Source: JACDCA01 sp040881785
GTDB taxonomy: Bacteria > Acidobacteriota > Vicinamibacteria > Vicinamibacterales > 2-12-FULL-66-21
Direction of reading: 5' to 3'
DNA: 64,000 nucleotides
Assembly: GCA_040881785.1 (NCBI GenBank)
Contig: JBBECO010000199.1
Coordinates: 17,183-81,182, forward strand
This document shows, one piece after another, positions 16,692 to 25,029 of the stretch. How positions within the stretch are numbered: position 1 is the first letter of the stretch; each line of letters begins with the position of its first letter. The notes beneath the pieces are model-generated. The model was given only the letters and a program-made list of their open reading frames with translations, searched no databases and was not told where the DNA came from. A program made the position numbers and the translations under genes.

Positions 16692-17534
16692 TTACGCCGC
16701 CGCCTTTGCCAGCACGTACTCCATGTTGCTGATCAATGCGTCCTGCGTCAACGGGTTGTCCTTCAGCCAGCGGCTCAGCACCGCCGGCATGCGACGCACC
16801 GTCGCGGTGGCGTGCAGTTCCTCGCGGACGATGCGGAGGCCGGCGTCGAGGATCTGCCCGCGCAGTCTCCGCACCCGGACGAGCTCGAGGAGGTCGTCGT
16901 GCTTCCTCTCGCCGCGCCGCGCGGCTTTGATGAACGAGTTCTCATTGGCCGGTTCCTTCAACGTCCAGGGCGCGCGCCGCGCGAGGAACTGGAAGGTTGC
17001 GAAGGCCACCCGGCGTCCCGCGATGAGGTGCAGCGGGACCGGCACTTTCAGCCGCGGAAGATGCGCGCCGGCAAACGACAGGTACGGCGCCGTCGAGAGG
17101 TACATCCGGCCGCCCGGGGCGAGCACACGGGCCGCTTCGCGAAGATACAGGGGGGCATCGGCGACGTGTTCGATCACGGCGTGCGAGAGCACCAGGTCGA
17201 ACGATCCGTCAGCGAACGGCAGGTACATGCCGTCGGCGAGCGCGAAGTGCAGGTTCGTGAGCGAGCGCTCCTGGCCCAGGCGCACGCCCGCGTCCTGGAA
17301 GCGCTCGGCCGGATCGATGCCGACGACCAGCACGGCCTCTTCCGCGAGCGACAACGGCATCCCGCCGCCGCCGCAGCCGGCGTCCAGGATCCGCCCGTTC
17401 AACGCGACACCCGCGCGATCGAGGAACGCGATGACCTTCGCGCTTCGGAAATACTCGAATAGCGCGTAGTCGTACTCGGACCTGAACCGGAGGTCGGCGT
17501 GCGCCTTGATGGCGCGTTCGTCAATCTTTCTCAC
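16692..17534 (-). CDS. SAM-dependent class I methyltransferase
   Basis: This 280-residue protein has motif I ILDAGCGGGGMPLSLAE near residue 49, VVGIDPAERF for the acidic loop and FDLVLSHAVIEHVADAP for motifs II/III. It then has the APGGRMYLSTAPYL strand of methyltransferase type 11 proteins. The target is probably a sugar or lipid-linked intermediate of the surrounding glycan pathway. The GTG start overlaps the upstream membrane glycosyltransferase gene by 14 bp, so the two are coupled. Confidence 0.85.
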   Translation of the reverse strand: MRKIDERAIKAHADLRFRSEYDYALFEYFRSAKVIAFLDRAGVALNGRILDAGCGGGGMPLSLAEEAVLVVGIDPAERFQDAGVRLGQERSLTNLHFALADGMYLPFADGSFDLVLSHAVIEHVADAPLYLREAARVLAPGGRMYLSTAPYLSFAGAHLPRLKVPVPLHLIAGRRVAFATFQFLARRAPWTLKEPANENSFIKAARRGERKHDDLLELVRVRRLRGQILDAGLRIVREELHATATVRRMPAVLSRWLKDNPLTQDALISNMEYVLAKAAA

Positions 17535-19382
17535 GACCGAACTTGTCGATGAGGGCAGCGCGATCGTGGCCGGTGGCGGTCTCCGCCACGTCGAACGTCA
17601 TGATGATGGTGCGGTTGGGATAGGCGTCGAGCACGTCCTGAATGACCGGATTGGCCCGCTGGGACTCGTAGCCGACGCTCGGTGCGATATACGTCAGAAT
17701 ATATCGCACATCATCGCGGACCTTCCGGTCCTCGTAATTCCCGAATCCCCGGCCGACGAACACCGGCTTGATCCGGTTCTCGAGCGACAGCCCGTTGGCG
17801 AGCTTCCCGTGGACCAGTGTGCCGGGCGGCAGCGCGCGTCCCACGGCGCGGGACGCCTCGTAGTTCTCGTACGTGCGGCGTGCGGTCCACTGGACGTATT
17901 GCACCAGCTGCCCGGCCGTGAGCGCGGCTGTGAGCGCCATCGCGGTCCGTGCTGTCAACTTTGCGCCCGACAGGAAGCCGGTGACGCGCGGCCAGGCCAG
18001 ATACAGCCCGGCTGTCGCCAGGACGGCCAGGGCGGCGGCCAGTCGCACGTTGGGCGAGATCTCGTACAGGAAGGCCACCCGCACGATGGACCCGAACACG
18101 ATGTACAGGCCGTAGAGCACGAGCGGGGCGGCGACGAGCGCGCGCGGACGGGAGATGCGGGCCAGCGCCGGCGGCAGCAGCGTCCGGTCGCGCCCGAGCA
18201 CGACGGCGGTCAGCGCGATCAGCGGAGGGATGAACAGCACGAATCGCCGTTCGTTGCCCACGTCGTGCAGGACCAGTTCGAGCGTCCCGAGCCCGATCCA
18301 CAGGACGAGGAGCCGCTCGCCGGCCGCGGCCGTCCGCCAGCGCCCGAGCAGTCCCAGCGCGGCGACGATCCCGACCGTCACCGAGAACCACATCCGCGTG
18401 AACAGATCGTGCAGGACGGGGAACCACGACACGCGATCCACCAGCGCCTGGAACCCGTAGCNNNNNNNNNNNNNNNNNNNNNNNNNNNNNNNNNNNNNNN
18501 NNNNNNNNNNNNNNNNNNNNNNNNNNNNNNNNNNNNNNNNNNNNNNNNNNNNNNNNNNNNNTCGTGCAGGACGGGGAACCACGACACGCGATCCACCAGC
18601 GCCTGGAACCCGTAGCTCGGCTTGCGCGTGACCGACATCTGCCAGTTGTAGAAGCGATATTCCGTCCAGTTCGGCAGCACGAACACCGCCAGCGCGAGGA
18701 TCGATGACGCGACGAGTCCGCCGAGGGTCATGACCGCCGCACGCCGGTGCCCCGGTGCCGTCTCCCGGCCGGCGTAATGAAGGGTCAGCACCAGGAGCGC
18801 GTCGGCCCCCAGGGCGGCCGCGTAGAAGGCCGCGGACGCCTTCGTGAAGAACGCGAGCAGGGCAAGGCCTCCGGCCGGCCATCCCCAGCGCGCGTCGTCC
18901 TGCGCGCGGACGTAGCAATACCAGGACGCCACGAGGAAGGCGACCATCGGCCCTTCCATGAGCGCTGCCCGGTTCCACATCACGTAGGCAAAGTTCGCGG
19001 CCAGAAGGGTTCCGGCGATGAGACCGGCCTCCCGGCCCGCGATCCGCCGGACGCCGAGCGCCAGCAGCGCGACCGACAGCACGCCGAGAAGTCCCGGGAC
19101 CAGACGCGCCTGCCGCACGCCGACCCCGAACGCCTCGAATGACAGGTATTCGAGCCCGGTGAAGACCGGCGCGATGTACATCGGATTCCAGTTGTCGAGC
19201 GACCAGTCGCCGAAGAGGGCCTTGTTCCTGGCGTTGTGCACCCAGGCGCCTTCGTCGTGCCAGACGATGCCGGCGGTCGGGTTGGTCGGGGGATCGGCGG
19301 TGGGGAACAGGCCGCGCAGAAGCGCAGCCAGCAGCAGGATCACTAGCAGGGGCCCGGTGAAATGCCGGGACGCGACGGTCAT
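17521..19382 (-). CDS. GT39/PMT-like membrane glycosyltransferase, split by a scaffold gap
   Basis: This polytopic protein has the family motif after the first membrane helix (GIVWHDEGAWVHNARNKALF), with the Asp-Glu pair expected for polyprenyl-phosphate-sugar-dependent transferases. Further features are NRAALMEGP and a C-terminal soluble segment ending IIMTFDVAETATGHDRAAL. The reading frame changes across the 100-N run at 18462-18561. The 55 bases before the run are identical to the 55 after it. Collapsing the run and one copy (155 bp) restores a single frame of about 568 residues, so the gene is intact in reality. It probably transfers a sugar from a polyprenyl carrier on the periplasmic side. 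Confidence 0.85.
18407..18616. other. Artificial scaffold gap flanked by a 55-bp duplicated overlap
   Basis: Bases 18407-18461 and 18562-18616 are identical (55 bp) and flank exactly 100 N. This is the signature of two contigs sharing a k-mer-length overlap that the scaffolder failed to merge. The duplication is not biological. Confidence 0.95.
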
Positions 19383-19393
19383 CAAGATCAACC

Positions 19394-19421
19394 GTAGGGG
19401 CGGTTCGCGAACCGCCCCCAC
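19394..19421. repeat. 28-bp GTAGGGGC-type palindrome
   Basis: A 28-bp palindrome with one mismatched pair and a perfect 22-bp core (19397-19418, centre GGTTCG|CGAACC) lies between the secreted repeat-protein gene and the start of the downstream membrane glycosyltransferase. Palindromes opening GTAGGGGC and closing GCCCC-AC are familiar as dispersed intergenic repeats in several phyla. It may act as an attenuator or RNA-stabilising hairpin between the two genes. Confidence 0.8.
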
Positions 19422-19427
19422 GCGGCA

Positions 19428-21419
19428 TCAATAGACGCGGACGGGAATCACGAACACGTTGTTGAACGCTTTGACGACCGAGCTGTACGCGAACGCGACG
19501 ATCGTGTAGCCACCGGGTGGCAGCGTGCCCTGGACCCTGAACCCGGAGTTGTTGAATTGCGAGGAGCCGAACGCGGCCCCCACGTCCGGCCGGGACGAGC
19601 CGTAGGAGGCGACGCCGACCAGCATTGCCGCACCGTCGTTGCCCGGGTAAGCCCACACGTGCACGGTACTGACGCCGGTGCCCGTGCCAGACCCCAGGTC
19701 GAGCGCCCAGCCCGCGACCGTCACATTCTGCGACAGGTTGTCGTTCTGCGCGGGCGTATCGACCCACATCCGTGGCACCGAGACGGGGGCCACGACCTGC
19801 ACACGGACGACCGAGGCCGCGGTGAAGGCCTTGGCAATCTTGCTGTAGGGGAAGACGGCGATGTCGTACGTGCCGGGCGCGAGCTCAGCGGTCCGGCCGA
19901 ATCCCGAGGGTGTGAAGCGAGCGCTGCCGAACGCGGCACCGACGTCTCCACGCGAGATCCCATAGGTGGCGACGCCGAGGAACGTCGCGGCGGCTCCGTT
20001 GGTCGGATAGGCCCAGATATGCACCGTGCTCACGCCGGTGTCCGTCGTGGAGGCGGCATCGAGGGCCCATCCGCCGATCGAGAACCCGTTTCCTGGTACG
20101 GTCCCGCCGTTTCTGGGCGTGTCAATGGCCATGAACGGCTGCGGCGTCGCCGGCGGCGGCGTCGGCGTTGGCGTTGGGGTCGGCGTTGGCGAGGGGGTGC
20201 CGGGTGAACCCACGGTGCCCGTCTGCACCACCTGATTGGCGATCGCGGAGAAGTTCCGCGTGTTGAACGCCAGGTTCCACGAGCTGTGCGTGGCGCTCGA
20301 CGCCACCCGCGGGTAGCGCGCGGGCCGCGTGCTCGTGCTGACCTTCGTCTCGCCCCCGATGGGCACGCCGCTCCCGTCCAGCTCGAGGCCGAAGACGTCG
20401 TCGTTGACCCGGTCCACGGAGCCAATCAGGAACGTCTTGCTGACGTTGTTGTACGCCATGCCGAGCGCGTCGTAGGAACCGATGGAGGCCGAGGCGAGCC
20501 GCTGCGCGATCAGGTTGCCGGCCGCATCGAATTCCGCGGTGCGGGTGAACACACCCGACGAGATCAGTTCGAACCAGGTCATGACGTAGCGATTGGTGTT
20601 CGGGTTGTAGTCGATGTCGGTGATCGTCGTCATGGCGCCGCCCATGACGTTGAACGAGGTGCGGGCGAACGTGCCGGGGTTGTCGGCCGGCACCTTGACG
20701 AAGGCGGAGTACGCGGTCGTGGCCGTTTCACCGCTGAACGAGACCCCGAAGTCGTTGGTGGCCGAGTTCCAGGCCACGCCGGGGTCGCGCGCGAAGCCGC
20801 TCGAGAGCGGGACGACGCTGCCGACGCCCGCGCCAGTGAGATCGACCAGCCGGCCCTGGACGACGATGTTGGGCGCATAGTTCTTCCAGGCCACGAAGAA
20901 TCGCTGGCTGGTCGCCGAGTAGGCCACCGCCGCGCCGCTCTCCAGCCACGACGAGGTGCCCTCCGAAATCACCTGCTCGGTGCCGAGCAGCCCGTCCGTG
21001 CAGCTGACCATGCGCGTGTGAAGTCTGGCGGTCCCGAACTCTTCCTGAGGCCAGACGACCAGGAACGCACCCTTGCCGCCATTGGCGTGGGGGCTGTACC
21101 GCGCTCGCGGGTACGCGCCGAAGAAGACGTTCCCCTCTGAGTGCGGCTTGATGGTGAAGACTGAGCCGATCGTCTGTCCCTGCCCGTTGACGCAGATGCC
21201 GACGACCGTGTTCTGGGCGCCGACCACGAGGTAGCCCCCCGTGCTCGGATCCGCGGCCACGTCCACGCCGCGCACGAAGAAGGCGGCGATCTCGGCGGTC
21301 GCGCCGATGGCGGAGATCTGTGCGGCCGCGGTGCCCGGCAGCGTCAAAAGGGCGGCGGCGATCGCCGCAGCGCACGCGAGGGGCCGAAGGGCCCTGAAGT
21401 TCACAGGGTTCTGAGTCAT
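19428..21419 (-). CDS. Large secreted protein: propeller-like domain, PT linker and two C-terminal repeat domains
   Basis: This 663-residue protein has a signal peptide ending LPGTAAAQ. Residues about 35-405 form a beta-rich region with repeated blades (for example AFLVVWPQEEFG, FFVAWKNYAPN, YVMTWFELIS). A Thr-Pro linker (TPSPTPTPTPTPTPPPATP) follows. Two copies of a ~95-residue domain then follow. Each contains GGWALD or AGWALD, TGVSTVHIWAYP or TGVSTVHVWAYP, YGxSRxDVGAAFGS, SGF, LxPGxYxIxxFxYS and KAF. The domain pair looks like an adhesion or surface-retention module, and I do not know a family name for it. No catalytic motif is visible. Confidence 0.75.
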   Translation of the reverse strand: MTQNPVNFRALRPLACAAAIAAALLTLPGTAAAQISAIGATAEIAAFFVRGVDVAADPSTGGYLVVGAQNTVVGICVNGQGQTIGSVFTIKPHSEGNVFFGAYPRARYSPHANGGKGAFLVVWPQEEFGTARLHTRMVSCTDGLLGTEQVISEGTSSWLESGAAVAYSATSQRFFVAWKNYAPNIVVQGRLVDLTGAGVGSVVPLSSGFARDPGVAWNSATNDFGVSFSGETATTAYSAFVKVPADNPGTFARTSFNVMGGAMTTITDIDYNPNTNRYVMTWFELISSGVFTRTAEFDAAGNLIAQRLASASIGSYDALGMAYNNVSKTFLIGSVDRVNDDVFGLELDGSGVPIGGETKVSTSTRPARYPRVASSATHSSWNLAFNTRNFSAIANQVVQTGTVGSPGTPSPTPTPTPTPTPPPATPQPFMAIDTPRNGGTVPGNGFSIGGWALDAASTTDTGVSTVHIWAYPTNGAAATFLGVATYGISRGDVGAAFGSARFTPSGFGRTAELAPGTYDIAVFPYSKIAKAFTAASVVRVQVVAPVSVPRMWVDTPAQNDNLSQNVTVAGWALDLGSGTGTGVSTVHVWAYPGNDGAAMLVGVASYGSSRPDVGAAFGSSQFNNSGFRVQGTLPPGGYTIVAFAYSSVVKAFNNVFVIPVRVY

Positions 21420-21531
21420 AAAGCTTCGAATGTGAAGGTACGCAGGGCGTTCGGCCTCAATATCGACAGGCCGGGGAATTACTGTAGGAGTGTGAAAAAT
21501 TGTATACGCTGTACCCGGAAATTGCCAGCGT

Positions 21532-22680
21532 TTACCTGGTCGCCGCCAGGATATTTCCGGCCGCCCTCACCCTCGTCAGGCCGTCATCCGAGCGCAGCAG
21601 GCGCCGGAGGGTGGCAAGGTCCAGGGACACGGTCTGGGCGAGCGTGCGCGACGCGAGGGCGCGGACGGCCGGATTGTCGTCCTGGGCCAGAGATTCCGAG
21701 ACTGAACGCGCGAGTTCCGGGTCTTGGGGTCCCAGCAATCGCGCGGCGCCCAGCCGGACCGTAGGCTCGCCGGTCCGGGCGAGCGCCCGGACGGTTTCGA
21801 GCCACGTGGCGTCGGGGGCGGCAGCGAGCGCCTCGGCCCCGATGAGCTGGCTCGACGGCGTCTCGCTGACCAGCAGCTCGCGGAGGAGCGGCAATCCGGC
21901 GGGATCGTCGAGTGCCAGCAATGCCGCGGCCGCGCGGACGCGCACGAACGAAAACTCGTCCTTCAGGAGCTCCCGGAGCCTGGCCTGCGAGCCTCGAGCC
22001 TGGAGCCTGGCGAGCGCGTCGGCGGCTGCCCCGCGTACTTCCGGCCTCGTGTCCGCCAGTTGCGCCGCGACCGCCGCTTCCGCGCGCGGGCTGCCGCTGG
22101 CGCCGAGCGCCTCGATCGCGGCGACCTTGCTCGTGGCGCCGGCCTTCAGTTCGTCGATGACCTGTGAGACGGCCGTGTCACTGCCGAGCGCAGCCATCAC
22201 CCGCGGGTTCACCGCCGCCGCCCCGGCTGCCCCGGCGAACACCGCATCGGCATCGACTCCGGGTTCCTCGTGGAGCAGACGGAGCGCTTCGCTCCGGGCC
22301 GGCGACTCCTGTCGCGCCTCGACCTTCAGTACTCCAAGGGCAACGAGACGCAGCAGCGAAGGGTCTTCCATCTTTCGCTGCCCGAGCCACCGGTCGTAGT
22401 GGTCGAGGCCGGCGCCCGGACCGCTCGCCGCGATACCCGCCTCGATGGCGAGCACGGCAACCGCCACACTGCGAGGGAATTTCTGCTGGACCGTCGCCGC
22501 GTGGCTCTCGGCCAGACCGTGCTGGCCCTGCGCCATCAGCGCCCAGCCCTGCATCAGCCCCGCCGCTTCCGCGTTGAGGTGGGCGGCTGGAGGTTGTGGC
22601 GCCGGCGGCGCCTGCTGTGCCCCGAGGGTGGCAGAGGCCGCGACGCACACGATGACCGGAAACATCACTCTCACGTTCAT
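21532..22680 (-). CDS. Secreted HEAT-repeat protein
   Basis: This 382-residue protein has a signal peptide (MNVRVMFPVIVCVAASATLGAQ). After a helical N-terminal part, it carries a run of ~30-residue HEAT-like alpha-hairpins from about residue 150 to the end, for example AAIEALGASGSPRAEAAVAA, DTRPEVRGAAADALARL and DDNPAVRALASRTLAQ. Such solenoids bind other proteins. The function is unknown and the expected location is the periplasm. It is transcribed divergently from the GT2 gene, 69 bp apart. Confidence 0.75.
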   Translation of the reverse strand: MNVRVMFPVIVCVAASATLGAQQAPPAPQPPAAHLNAEAAGLMQGWALMAQGQHGLAESHAATVQQKFPRSVAVAVLAIEAGIAASGPGAGLDHYDRWLGQRKMEDPSLLRLVALGVLKVEARQESPARSEALRLLHEEPGVDADAVFAGAAGAAAVNPRVMAALGSDTAVSQVIDELKAGATSKVAAIEALGASGSPRAEAAVAAQLADTRPEVRGAAADALARLQARGSQARLRELLKDEFSFVRVRAAAALLALDDPAGLPLLRELLVSETPSSQLIGAEALAAAPDATWLETVRALARTGEPTVRLGAARLLGPQDPELARSVSESLAQDDNPAVRALASRTLAQTVSLDLATLRRLLRSDDGLTRVRAAGNILAATR

Positions 22681-22749
22681 AGTCCTGATCCGGGAGCGCT
22701 CATCGGAGGTCGCAGGACCCCTCGGTGAGCACCTCTGAATTATAGTGGC

Positions 22750-23547
22750 GTGCGAGCCACCATAGTGCCTGACGCATCGAAGCCCGCCGCCCTGAGCATC
22801 GTCATTCCTACGTACAACGAGCGCGATCGGCTTGCCGATCTGGTGCAGGCGATTTTCGAGGGGTATGCGGCTGAAGGGTTAGACGCCGAACTGGTGATCG
22901 TGGACGACAATTCCCCGGACGGCACCGGTGCCCTCGCCGATGAGCTCGCCCGGCGGTATCGGATCACGGTGATCCACCGGGCCGGCAAACTGGGGCTCGG
23001 CACGGCCGTGGTGGAAGGGTTCCACGCGGCGAGTGCGCCGATCGTCGGTGTCATCGACGCCGACCTGAGTCATCCGCCGCGCGCGCTGCCGCGGATGCTC
23101 GCCGCGATGCAGCAGGCGCAGGCGGACATGGTGATCGGCAGCCGGTACATCCCCGGCGGCGGCACCGAGAACTGGGGGCTCGGACGCCTGTTCATGTCCC
23201 GCGCGGCCTGCCTGGCGGCGAGAGGGCTGACGCCGGTCGCAGACGCGACGTCCGGATTTTTTCTCATTCGGAAGGACCTGGCCGACGGCGTGCGCATTTC
23301 AGCCGGCGGGTTCAAGATCTGTCTCGAGCTGCTCGTGCGCGGGCGCCCGGGCACGGTCGTCGAGATTCCGTATGTCTTCAAAGGACGCACGGCCGGCGAG
23401 AGCAAGATGAACCTGCGTGAGGCGCTCGGGTACCTCGCGCAGCTCCGGGATCTCTGGCGCTTCAAGCGCTCGCATCCGACGGCCGGGCAGCGATACCTGC
23501 GGCTCACCGCCGATCAGCTTCAGCGAGAGCCGCTGGCGCGCTCCTGA
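22750..23547 (+). CDS. Polyprenol-phosphate sugar synthase-like GT2 glycosyltransferase
   Basis: The protein has the DPM1-type GT2 core: LSIVIPTYNERDRLADLV, VIVDDNSPDGTG, VIDADLSHPP (the DxD metal site), GSRYIPGG, and the C-terminal YVFKGRTAGESKMN. Enzymes of this type move a sugar from a nucleotide donor to polyprenyl phosphate, making the donor for GT39-type membrane transferases. No C-terminal membrane helices are present. The start is uncertain: GTG at 22750 or GTG at 22765 (giving PDASKPAALSIVIP). The 3' end overlaps the convergent radical SAM gene by 44 bp. It is the only plus-strand gene in the glycan locus. Confidence 0.88.
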   Translation: MRATIVPDASKPAALSIVIPTYNERDRLADLVQAIFEGYAAEGLDAELVIVDDNSPDGTGALADELARRYRITVIHRAGKLGLGTAVVEGFHAASAPIVGVIDADLSHPPRALPRMLAAMQQAQADMVIGSRYIPGGGTENWGLGRLFMSRAACLAARGLTPVADATSGFFLIRKDLADGVRISAGGFKICLELLVRGRPGTVVEIPYVFKGRTAGESKMNLREALGYLAQLRDLWRFKRSHPTAGQRYLRLTADQLQREPLARS

Positions 23548-25024
23548 GTTCGTGCGCGGTCGCGGTATCGACGACCTTTCCCCCGAACAGCGTGCGGCGG
23601 ATCACCTGCGCGAAGATCGACCGCTTCGACACCGCGAGCCGCGCGACGTCGCCGACGTGCCGCGCCAGATATCCCGGCCGCAGGAAGAACCGCCGCTTGG
23701 CGCGATTGATGGCGTCCATGACCACCTGCTGGTTCAGACCGTTGCCGTTCATCAGGTAGTACGAGTACTCCATCTTCGACCAGTCGGCATCCGCCCCCTC
23801 GGGCAGCAGACCGTCCTTCACGACCTTGTCGAACATGGCCGTGCCGGGGTACGGCACCGCCGGATAGAAGTTGGCGAAGTCGGGATCGAGCCGCACCGCG
23901 TAATCCATCGTCTGGTGCATCGTCTCGAGCGTCTCGCCCGGATAGCCGAAGATGAAGAAGGCGAAGGACCGGATCCCGGCCGCGCGCATGTTGCGGAAGG
24001 CCGCCTCGATCTTCTGGCTTTCGAGCCGCTTCACCATGTCCTTCCGGACGTCCTCGGACTCGGTCTCGATGCCGAGCGCGAGCATCCAGCAGCCGGCGCG
24101 GCGCAGCCGGTGCACGAAGGCCGGGTCGGTCAGGTTGTCGGCGCGCGCGTTGCCGAACCACTGGATCGGCAGTTTGCGCGCGATGAGCTCCTCGCAGAAC
24201 ACGGAAAACGACTTCACGTTGAGCGTGACGGTGTCGCCCCAGAGGTAGAAATACTCGATGCCCTGCTCGCGGTACGTGCGCTCGATCTCATCGACGAGGA
24301 TCTTCGCGCTCCGCTCGCGGAACTTGTGCCCCTGGTGGATCGGGGCCACGCAGAAATCGCACGAGTACGGGCACCCGCGGCTCGTCTCGACGATGACGTA
24401 GGGTTTGTCGACGAGCGGCAGCGCGTAGTTGCGGAGTGGGACGAGGTCCCATGCCGGGTAGGGCATGGTCATGAATCCGCTGTAGCTGCCGTGCGCCCGG
24501 TGCGGAATCACCAGCCCGCCCGCGTCCCGGAACGTCAGGTTCGGGACGGTGCCGAAGCCGGCTGCCGGATCCAGCGTCGCCAGCTGCAAGAGGCCGTCCT
24601 CGGGCTCGCCGACGAACATGCCGTCCACGGCGGGGACGCGCGCCATCGACAGGTCCGGTGCGGTGGAGGCGTGCGGACCGAAGCAGAACATCGGCGCGCC
24701 GTAGAGCGCCTTGAGGCGCGCGATGGCGGCGACGTCGGCGTCGAGCGTCGGCGTCGTCGAGGGGAACACGATGAGCGTCGGGACGAAGCCGTCCGCGTCG
24801 AGACGGCGGATGACGTCCTCGATGGACAGCCGTTCGGCGGTCGCGTCGATGAGCCGGATGTCGAGGTGCGCCTCGCGGAGCATCGCGGCCATCAGCGCGA
24901 GAGTGTAGGGCGGCTTGGTGGTGCCGAGCACGTCGTCGCGCTCCTGGCACCGGCCCTGGCGGGTGAACGCCACGCCGTTGATCAGCGGGGGATTGATGAG
25001 AAGCGTGCGTTGGCCGAGCATCAT
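23504..25024 (-). CDS. B12-binding-domain radical SAM protein
   Basis: This protein of about 506 residues has an N-terminal cobalamin-binding-like Rossmann region (residues 5-170; NPPLINGVAF, GPHASTAPDL, VDGMFVGEPEDG). The radical SAM cluster motif CPYSCDFC follows (Cys218, Cys222, Cys225), then GIETESEDVRKDM and FIFGYPGET. Such class B enzymes typically methylate unreactive carbons or rearrange carbon skeletons. The ATG at 25024 lies 5 bp after the stop of the SPASM radical SAM gene, so the two are cotranscribed. The substrate is unknown; a lipid- or sugar-modifying role is inferred from the neighbourhood. Confidence 0.88.
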   Translation of the reverse strand: MMLGQRTLLINPPLINGVAFTRQGRCQERDDVLGTTKPPYTLALMAAMLREAHLDIRLIDATAERLSIEDVIRRLDADGFVPTLIVFPSTTPTLDADVAAIARLKALYGAPMFCFGPHASTAPDLSMARVPAVDGMFVGEPEDGLLQLATLDPAAGFGTVPNLTFRDAGGLVIPHRAHGSYSGFMTMPYPAWDLVPLRNYALPLVDKPYVIVETSRGCPYSCDFCVAPIHQGHKFRERSAKILVDEIERTYREQGIEYFYLWGDTVTLNVKSFSVFCEELIARKLPIQWFGNARADNLTDPAFVHRLRRAGCWMLALGIETESEDVRKDMVKRLESQKIEAAFRNMRAAGIRSFAFFIFGYPGETLETMHQTMDYAVRLDPDFANFYPAVPYPGTAMFDKVVKDGLLPEGADADWSKMEYSYYLMNGNGLNQQVVMDAINRAKRRFFLRPGYLARHVGDVARLAVSKRSIFAQVIRRTLFGGKVVDTATAHELRSAPAALAEADRR

Positions 25025-25029
25025 GTCAG

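Noticed and set aside
17527..18615. Apparent frameshift and short internal duplication in the GT39-like gene
   Set aside because: It is caused by a scaffold gap with a duplicated 55-bp contig overlap; the gene is intact after collapsing it.
20151..20205. GGCGTT-type micro-repeat resembling a tandem array
   Set aside because: It encodes the Thr-Pro linker of the secreted protein and lies mid-gene, so selection for the linker explains it.
21515..21560. 8-bp inverted repeat CCGGAAAT / ATTTCCGG around the stop of the HEAT-repeat gene
   Set aside because: The spacing is long and no tandem units or T-run are present; it may be chance or a weak terminator and is not strong enough to list.
22741..22746. 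TATAGT as a -10 box for the plus-strand GT2 gene
   Set aside because: No -35 hexamer is found at the right spacing, and the start codon itself is uncertain, so the site was not annotated.
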